Below are positions 57,905 through 64,000 of a stretch of 64,000 bases of DNA, piece by piece. The notes below the pieces were generated by a model that did not search any database, was not told where the DNA came from, and saw only the letters and a list, made by a program, of their open reading frames with translations. Made by a program: the position numbers and the translations under genes. Position 1 is the first letter of the stretch; every line of letters begins with the position of its first letter. This DNA comes from SVTX01 sp045577415 (GTDB lineage: Bacteria > Bacillota > Clostridia > Oscillospirales > CAG-272), in assembly GCA_045577415.1 (NCBI GenBank), contig JAZNII010000045.1, forward strand, positions 1 through 64,000, written 5' to 3'.

Positions 57905-60787
57905 TTAGGGTGCGGGAGTAATGTTGGTACTGCCGAGATGTCTGTAATAATAGCAAAGCTTAGTCCAGGAATTAGTTACTCCCTTGAAGGAATATTTGTC
58001 CATAAGCTGTTGGAGCAGAGAAGCAAGCTCTGCGTCAACGGGAACGCAACCTTCAAGCTCAGGTGCTTCGTCGGTCTTGGGAAGCATCTTTTCAAGGTAA
58101 GCTGAGATCTCGTCGGTGAGATCCTCTCCGCCGCCGTGATATTTGCCGGCAAGAACCTCCTCAAGCTGATATATCTGCTCCCATTCAGCGTAGGAGTCGC
58201 CCCAGAGCTTCTCATAATATTCGAGACAAGCATCCTTGTCTCCGCCGAACTCCTTAAGCTTTGCAAGAACCATCTGGTCGGTTTCATTGACCGAAAAATC
58301 AAAGCCTCCGAGCTTGATCATCTCTTCGATAGAATGAGAGAACATACCCGTTGAGGTAGAGAAGTCGGCGTAAACGACAGAGCCGAGAGTTCCGTCCTCG
58401 CGAAGCTCGTGATAAAAGCCGTCCTCTCCAAGCTTAACGTTGATACCGCCCGCGACGGTCTCGTTGATCTGCCCGCCCGTGCTTTCGTGAAAAGTAAAAT
58501 ATCCGGGGGATGCAAGATGGAAATGCTCGTAGCTTTCGCCAATGTAGGAAACCGTAAACGTAAATGTTCCTACAGCGTAGATGTCGTAATAAGCGATGTC
58601 GATATAATAGGTCTCGCCCGCCTCCATATATTCTACCATAGAGACGTTGACAGTGTCGAGAGTAAGGTTGCCGTAAGGACGGTCAACTATCGCTGCTGTG
58701 TGTATGCACTCATAGTTGCTGTTGAAGATCCAACCGTCAACGGGGTCATCGCTCTGGGATCTGATGAAATATACACCCGACTTTTCGGGAACGAACTTGT
58801 ATTTAAGTCCGCGAGGCATTATAACTCTGCCGTCGTAGGTTACGGTGTTGAATTTTTCCTCGGTCTCGGTGGAGAGTACCGTGTCAAACGCCGCGAAGAA
58901 TGCAATGCCCTTGACGGGATCCTCAAGCTGCTTGTCGGTGCCGTAAGCATCGTAGTAGGAGCAAGCCTGAAGCCACTGGTTGGGATTGTTCTTTTCCAAT
59001 CCAACTATGTCGGCAGCCGCTTCAAGTATCTGCTTCAGCTCCTCGGTAACGGGGGAGAAGCCGTAAAGAGTACCGTTTATAGAGTGGTTACAATAGTTAA
59101 CAAGAGTTTCATAGAGATTAACGCCGTCCGAGACCAGCTTGCCGTCGTATCCGAGCTGATTAAGAGACTCGGCGCTGAGCTGAGTTTCCGCCATCAGGTT
59201 GACGAGAAGGAGGGGACCGTTAGCGTTGCCTACATGGTAGTAGCCGTCTTTTTCATTGAATACAGGAGTAATATACTGCTGATAGCCAAGTCCGTTAGCG
59301 TTGGGCTTGGTAGCCGCCTGACGGGGAATATATGTGGGGGCGTTTACCTCGCTTGCCGAAACCTTGCGGAAATTGCGGAGATATACGGTGTCATCGCCGG
59401 TATCGGTCGAGTCGTCCTTAAGATATATGAAAGAAACTGTGTATTCGCCGTCCTCCGTAGCAACGTAGGGGAAGCAGGTAGTCCAGTCCTCGCTGACACC
59501 CGAAAGTCTGTAAATATCCTTTTCGTTAACAAGGATATAGAGGATGTCAACGCCGATCTCGGACTCCGCGAACCAATCGATAGCAAGAGCCTCACCCGCT
59601 CTCAGGCTAACTGTCGCGTGGAGAGTTGCAAAAGAAGCATCCTTGTATTTGTTGGCGGGATATACGCAAGCCGTGCCATTCTTCTCGCCGATTATGAAGG
59701 GCCAAGAATATTCAGCGTCGTCAGCCTCGGTTTCGGGATAATACGTTGCGGTAAAGCCTGCGCCGTTAAGGACTGCGCCTATCTCCTCGGAGGAGGGCAT
59801 CTCAACGTCGGGCTTTTCTGTGGGAGTAAGCTCCTCAATGGAGGTGATGAGCTTCTGCTGATAGTTTTCTGCGGAGAAATGCTCAAATGCCGCAACGAAA
59901 GGTTTTTCGCTGGTAAGACCGCCTATCTCGATAAGACAAATAGTGCCGTAACGGTCAACGAATATAGACGTAGGATAGCCCTGAAGATTGAAAGCTGAAC
60001 CCAGTCTGGAATAGTCCTTTGCCACGGGGAAGGTAAGACCCATGGTAGCCTTGAAATCTCTGACGGTTACGTCGTTGTCGCCTGCATAGTTGTTGAGAGC
60101 TATGACCTCAATCTCGTCGCTGAATTTCTCATAAGCGCTTTGCATATAAGGAAATTCGTTGATACAGGGAGAGCAGGTGGAGTACCAGAAATTGATAAGC
60201 ACGCCCTTCTTGGTCTTAAGTGCCTCGGAGAGGGTAAACGTGCTTCCGTCGGTAGTGGTAACGGTGAAATCACGGATGATGTCGCCAAGCTCGTACTGAA
60301 CGCCCGTAAGGTCGGAATCCATAATTACAGAGGAGGAGAGAACTATATCCAAGGCTTTGCCTTCAAAGGAGTAGCTATCCTCAACTATATATCCTTCCAG
60401 ATCGTCTTCTGAAAGCTTGACTACATAGCCGTCGGCAGGCTTGAGAGAAATCTTTCCCATACCCTCATCGTCGGTCTTGCCGTACGAGATCAAGTCATCT
60501 CCAAGATATATGTAGAAATTAAGCTTGGACATGGGGCGACCGCCGATAGATCTGATGCTGACGGTATATTCTACCTTGCCGTCATTGTTTGTCTCGCCGC
60601 TTTGAGTATCGCTCTCGTCCTCCGAAGATTCGGAGTCAAGGGTGTCGGTCGTTTCCGATGAGGTCTCACCGCCGAATATGCCACTAAACATAGCGCCTAT
60701 GTTGCATCCCGTAAAGGAGATGGCAACAGCGCCGAGAGAGATAAGCATAGCCAGCGTGATAGCAATTTTTTTCAGGTTTTTTCTCAT
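57905..60787 (-). CDS. Large lipoprotein with Cna-B-like, TlpA thioredoxin and duplicated C-terminal domains
   Basis: 960 residues. Lipobox FTGC (Cys28), Ser/Thr/Glu linker, a Cna-B-like domain (73-150), then a TlpA/ResA domain (about 165-310) with WYSTCSPC (Cys205/208) and GYPTS cis-Pro. The rest has a carbohydrate-binding-like region (350-480), two copies of the DGYYHxG...domain (near 515 and 825) separated by a PPC-like domain, and ends with LCYYYRHLG. An outside-facing reductase or isomerase delivered on a lipoprotein. First gene of the run; promoter 60820-60848. Confidence 0.78.
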   Translation of the reverse strand: MRKNLKKIAITLAMLISLGAVAISFTGCNIGAMFSGIFGGETSSETTDTLDSESSEDESDTQSGETNNDGKVEYTVSIRSIGGRPMSKLNFYIYLGDDLISYGKTDDEGMGKISLKPADGYVVKLSEDDLEGYIVEDSYSFEGKALDIVLSSSVIMDSDLTGVQYELGDIIRDFTVTTTDGSTFTLSEALKTKKGVLINFWYSTCSPCINEFPYMQSAYEKFSDEIEVIALNNYAGDNDVTVRDFKATMGLTFPVAKDYSRLGSAFNLQGYPTSIFVDRYGTICLIEIGGLTSEKPFVAAFEHFSAENYQQKLITSIEELTPTEKPDVEMPSSEEIGAVLNGAGFTATYYPETEADDAEYSWPFIIGEKNGTACVYPANKYKDASFATLHATVSLRAGEALAIDWFAESEIGVDILYILVNEKDIYRLSGVSEDWTTCFPYVATEDGEYTVSFIYLKDDSTDTGDDTVYLRNFRKVSASEVNAPTYIPRQAATKPNANGLGYQQYITPVFNEKDGYYHVGNANGPLLLVNLMAETQLSAESLNQLGYDGKLVSDGVNLYETLVNYCNHSINGTLYGFSPVTEELKQILEAAADIVGLEKNNPNQWLQACSYYDAYGTDKQLEDPVKGIAFFAAFDTVLSTETEEKFNTVTYDGRVIMPRGLKYKFVPEKSGVYFIRSQSDDPVDGWIFNSNYECIHTAAIVDRPYGNLTLDTVNVSMVEYMEAGETYYIDIAYYDIYAVGTFTFTVSYIGESYEHFHLASPGYFTFHESTGGQINETVAGGINVKLGEDGFYHELREDGTLGSVVYADFSTSTGMFSHSIEEMIKLGGFDFSVNETDQMVLAKLKEFGGDKDACLEYYEKLWGDSYAEWEQIYQLEEVLAGKYHGGGEDLTDEISAYLEKMLPKTDEAPELEGCVPVDAELASLLQQLMDKYSFKGVTNSWTKLCYYYRHLGSTNITPAP

Positions 60788-60819
60788 ACAAAATCTCCAT
60801 TTCGCAAAATTTACTCTTT

Positions 60820-60848
60820 AGATTACCATATATTCCGTAAAAAATCAA
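60820..60848 (-). promoter_or_regulatory. Promoter of the lipoprotein operon
   Basis: Minus strand TTGATT (60843-60848), a 17-base spacer, TGG and TAATCT (60820-60825). Confidence 0.55.
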
Positions 60849-60931
60849 GAGGTACAAAAAATATTACACTTTTTTCACGATAAAGTTACAAATAGCGCCA
60901 AGAAAAGTATCGAAATGCGGCTCAAAAGCAC

Positions 60932-60960
60932 TTGAAATTGTTATGAACATATGATATAAT
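60932..60960 (+). promoter_or_regulatory. Promoter of the subtilisin-like protease gene
   Basis: TTGAAA (60932-60937), a 17-base spacer, TGA and TATAAT (60955-60960); leader of about 75 bases, very A/T-rich. Confidence 0.75.
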
Positions 60961-61041
60961 TATAAGTGCTTGCGCGATTATACTGTTAATTATATTAATA
61001 TATAATCAAACAAATAAAATTCCCACGGAAGGAAAAATCAA

Positions 61042-64000
61042 ATGGCAAAAAGAAAAACACTGATGAAATGGGGAAGCGTTGCCACCGTTTCGATACTTAT
61101 TCTGGCTATCGCCGTATCGGTATTGGTCAACTTTGGCGGAAGCCCCTCGGACGAGGTATCCTCTATCATCAACACAAGCGACCGAAACATCAATAAGAAT
61201 CTTGGTCAGTTTATCGACAGCTCGGTAATGTATAAGCTCCCCGATACTGTCAAGGAAACCGACGACATATCGGTCATCATTCAGACTAAAAAGGACTCGC
61301 TTCTCGACGCGTACGACAAGGCGGACACCGAGCTTTCTTTCTCGCAGTTCGTGTTCTCGGACGACGCAAAGGCGGTCACCGACAATATCATCAAAGAAAA
61401 GGACATCATAACCGATGCTTTTGACGAGCAAGGCTTTGATTACACTCTCGGAGCAGACTATAAGGCTATCTTCGGCGGCTTTGAGGTAATTATCAAGGCA
61501 GGAGATTTCGAGCATCTCTGCAACGCTCTCGGCGACAGAGCTACGGCTATCGTGGGCGACGAATACAAGCCCTGCGAGACACAGCTTGTTGAGAATAAGG
61601 TAAATGTTTATGAAACGGGTATCTTCAACAGTTCCTCCTTCGGCTATGACGGCACGGGAATGGTCGTTGCGGTCCTCGATACGGGTCTCGACTACAACCA
61701 TACCGCGTTTTCGGTAAATAACTTTACCGCGGACAGAAACAAGCTCGGTATGACGTACGCCGACGTCGAAAGCTTTATTTCCGACACCAAGGCAAGCAAG
61801 CTCCATTCGGGACTTACCGCGGCGGACGTATATCTGAACGAAAAGGTACCCTTTGCCTTTGACTACGCGGACTACGATCCCGACGTTTACCCCATGACAC
61901 CTCAGGCAAGTGAACACGGAACTCACGTTGCGGGCGTTATCGCGGGTAAGGACGATGTTATAACGGGTGTCGCTCCCAACGCCCAGCTTGCAATAATGAA
62001 GATATTCTCCGACGTTGTCTCCACCGCGAGAACCTCATGGATACTCAGCGCGCTTGAGGACTGCGTTATCCTTGAAGTAGACGTTATCAATATGTCCATT
62101 GGTACAAGCTGCGGATTCAGCAGAGAAATGGACAAGGAGGCTATCTCGGGTGTTTACGACCGCATCCGTGAGACGGGAATCAGTATGGTCGTTGCGGCAT
62201 CCAATAGCTTCAATTCGACCTACGGCTCGGAGAAGAACGGTAATCTCGGTCTGACCTCCAACCCCGACAGCGCAACGGTAGGCTCTCCTTCCACCTACGA
62301 GGGCGCTATGTCGGTAGCATCCATCAGCGGAGTAAAGACCCCTTACATACTCTACGACGGCAAGATCATTTACTTTACCGAATCCACCGACCGCGTTGCC
62401 GAGGAGAAGAATTTCTACGACGATATTCTTCCCGAGGGAGTCGATTCGATGGAGATCGAATATGTCACCATTCCCGGCGCGGGACGTTCTGCCGATTACA
62501 GCGGACTTGACGTTACGGGCAAGATCGTGCTTGTGCGCCGCGGAGCTACGACCTTTGAAGAAAAGGCAAACGTAGCGCAGAGCAAGGGTGCAGCAGGCAT
62601 TATCATCTATAATAATGTGTCGGGTGACATCAAGATGAATGTCGGCGACGCTACGCTTGGCGTCTGCTCGATCGGTCAGGACGACGGTGAGATGCTTGCG
62701 GCGGCAGGAAGCGGAAAGATCACCCTCAGCCGCACTCAGACCTCAGGTCCCTTTATGTCCGACTTCTCGTCCTGGGGACCCACTCCCGACCTTGGCATCA
62801 AGCCCGAGATCACCGCTCACGGCGGTATGATCTATTCGGCAGTTCCCGGACAGAGCTATGACCGTCAGTCGGGTACGTCTATGGCATGCCCCAATATCGC
62901 GGGTGTGACCGCGCTTATCCGTCAGTACGTGGTGCAGAATTTCCCCGAGATCGCAAACGATCCCGTAAAGGTAACGGCTCTGGTCAATCAGCTCATGATG
63001 TCCACCGCCGACATAGTTTATAACGTAAACGGTCTGCCCTATGCCGTAAGAAAGCAGGGAGCAGGTCTTGCGAATCTTGACAACATTGGAAACACAAAAG
63101 CTTACATCATCACCTACAGAGACGGTGAGGAGATGGACAAGACAAAGATCGAGCTTGGCGACGATCCCACAAAGAGCGGTGTCTACACTCTTACCTTCTC
63201 GGTCAAGAACTTTGGAAATGCGGCTCTCTCTTACGATGTATCGGCATACGTTATGACCGAGGGTGTCAGCGACACCAAGACCAATCAGGGTGAGACCACC
63301 GTTGACGAGCTTGGATATATCCTCGACGGTGCAAACGTGGCTATCACCTCTTACAGCAACGCAACCGTAAACGGTATGAACCTGACCGTTGGCGCAGGTC
63401 AGACCGCCGACGTAACCGTAACCATCACTCTCTCCGACTCCGATAAGCAGTACCTTGACGACTTCTTCGAGAACGGTATGTACGTTGAGGGCTTCGTGGT
63501 TCTTGACGCGGCAGAGGAGAGCGTTGTGGACCTCAGCGTTCCTTATCTCGCGTTCTACGGCGATTGGACACGCGCGCCTCTCTTTGACCTTGATTATTTC
63601 GCAACCAACAAGGACGAGCTTGACGACTCCATCGACCTTCTCGACAAGACTCTTCCCGATGCATATGCAACCAGACCTATCGGTAGCGTTCAGAGCGACT
63701 ACGTAAGCTACCTCGGCTCATTCTATTTCGTGCAGGATCCCGCAACCAAGCAGATCAGTGCCGACAGAAAGTATGTCTCTCTCTCCAATCAAGAGGGTTC
63801 GGTCCACGAACTGAGTAATGTCTGGGCGGGACTTCTCCGAAATGCGTCCAAGATAGTCGTAACTATCACCGACGCATCTACGGGCGAGGTCGTATTTGAA
63901 AAGGTGGACGAGGATGTCCGCAAATCCTACGGCGACGGCGGCTCGATCTATCCCGCAGACGTAAAGATAGGATTTGACGCCTACGAGCATAATCTTAAAA
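61042..64000 (+). CDS. Cell-envelope subtilisin-like serine protease (S8), 5' part
   Basis: 986 codons visible, 3' end outside the window. An N-terminal hydrophobic segment (about 10-30) serves as signal or anchor. A pro-region precedes the catalytic domain: Asp213 in AVLDTGLDYNH, His292 in EHGTHVAG, oxyanion Asn388 in AASN, Ser613 in SGTSMACPN. A PA-like insert (about 470-560, DVTGKIVLVRRGATTFEEKA and AAGIIIYNN) lies between Asn and Ser, as in C5a peptidase and lactocepin. Fn3-like beta domains begin near 700. Likely a surface protease degrading proteins outside the cell. GGAAGGA precedes the ATG. Confidence 0.93.
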   Translation, partial: MAKRKTLMKWGSVATVSILILAIAVSVLVNFGGSPSDEVSSIINTSDRNINKNLGQFIDSSVMYKLPDTVKETDDISVIIQTKKDSLLDAYDKADTELSFSQFVFSDDAKAVTDNIIKEKDIITDAFDEQGFDYTLGADYKAIFGGFEVIIKAGDFEHLCNALGDRATAIVGDEYKPCETQLVENKVNVYETGIFNSSSFGYDGTGMVVAVLDTGLDYNHTAFSVNNFTADRNKLGMTYADVESFISDTKASKLHSGLTAADVYLNEKVPFAFDYADYDPDVYPMTPQASEHGTHVAGVIAGKDDVITGVAPNAQLAIMKIFSDVVSTARTSWILSALEDCVILEVDVINMSIGTSCGFSREMDKEAISGVYDRIRETGISMVVAASNSFNSTYGSEKNGNLGLTSNPDSATVGSPSTYEGAMSVASISGVKTPYILYDGKIIYFTESTDRVAEEKNFYDDILPEGVDSMEIEYVTIPGAGRSADYSGLDVTGKIVLVRRGATTFEEKANVAQSKGAAGIIIYNNVSGDIKMNVGDATLGVCSIGQDDGEMLAAAGSGKITLSRTQTSGPFMSDFSSWGPTPDLGIKPEITAHGGMIYSAVPGQSYDRQSGTSMACPNIAGVTALIRQYVVQNFPEIANDPVKVTALVNQLMMSTADIVYNVNGLPYAVRKQGAGLANLDNIGNTKAYIITYRDGEEMDKTKIELGDDPTKSGVYTLTFSVKNFGNAALSYDVSAYVMTEGVSDTKTNQGETTVDELGYILDGANVAITSYSNATVNGMNLTVGAGQTADVTVTITLSDSDKQYLDDFFENGMYVEGFVVLDAAEESVVDLSVPYLAFYGDWTRAPLFDLDYFATNKDELDDSIDLLDKTLPDAYATRPIGSVQSDYVSYLGSFYFVQDPATKQISADRKYVSLSNQEGSVHELSNVWAGLLRNASKIVVTITDASTGEVVFEKVDEDVRKSYGDGGSIYPADVKIGFDAYEHNLK

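Noticed and set aside
58409..59998. 529-codon plus-strand frame opposite the TlpA lipoprotein
   Set aside because: Shadow of the minus-strand gene, which has a lipobox, a TlpA motif and a ribosome binding site.
61006..61926. 306-codon minus-strand frame over the protease start
   Set aside because: Overlaps the catalytic region of the subtilisin-like gene on the other strand; no start signals.

Overview
The window looks like a chromosomal segment of an anaerobic Clostridia-type Firmicute, probably from a gut or rumen. The reasons are moderate G+C, strong AAAGGAGG-type ribosome binding sites, many near-consensus sigma-A promoters (TTGACA-17-TATAAT, often with an extended -10), and anaerobe-type metabolism: pyruvate phosphate dikinase, PPi-type phosphofructokinase, ferredoxin-dependent indolepyruvate oxidoreductase and a ferredoxin-bearing aldo/keto reductase. 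SipW-type signal peptides and Cys-rich lipoproteins fit the same group. I see no transposase, integrase, CRISPR array or prophage block. The lineage is inferred from gene content only.

Layout. 1-780: the 5' end of ppdK (minus). 1225-8807: HTH regulator, pth, mfd and two paralogous PrsA/SurA-like lipoproteins. 9051-13266: cysE, a DagK-like lipid kinase, a ThrE-type exporter and PPi-dependent pfk. 13534-16587: an orphan phage-like small gene and a very large CvpA-like membrane protein. 16827-17121: tRNA Gly-Arg-His, followed by a degenerate tandem repeat region that ends in an inverted copy of the tRNA-His tail, then hisS on the opposite strand. 18936-24298 (minus): yqeG, an Nfo-like gene, an M24 peptidase, a DUF3006 gene, plsY, a methyltransferase and a small unknown gene. 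24556-28463: a DUF2752 gene, tRNA-Thr, a Rieske FAD oxidoreductase, a ThyX-like gene and an aldo/keto reductase.

28654-35647 is a self-contained surface-protein locus: a LytS-like histidine kinase and response regulator, then an operon encoding two proteins with SipW-type signal peptides, the SipW-like signal peptidase and a DUF5305-like membrane protein with an EEEPV repeat. An 11-bp-spaced direct repeat sits over the missing -35 of the operon promoter. 35694-40679: pepT, a UPF0316 membrane protein, glpK, a monoacylglycerol-lipase-like hydrolase and a DUF4234 protein.

40741-49871 (minus) is an aryl-acid island: symporter, two phenylacetate-CoA ligases flanking iorAB, a double-ACT protein, an amidohydrolase and an aminotransferase. 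Together they can interconvert aromatic amino acids, arylpyruvates, arylacetyl-CoA and arylacetates.

50103-52685 encodes a TetM/EF-G-like ribosomal GTPase fused to a C-terminal NYN/YacP (Rae1-like) nuclease domain, which suggests a one-protein ribosome-clearing and mRNA-cutting factor. 52760-60787 (minus) is an extracytoplasmic thiol-redox island: a membrane polyferredoxin fused to thioredoxin, a CxxC-tailed membrane protein, and three lipoproteins, one with a TlpA domain and one with many CxxC repeats. 61042-64000 is the start of a large cell-envelope subtilisin-like protease.
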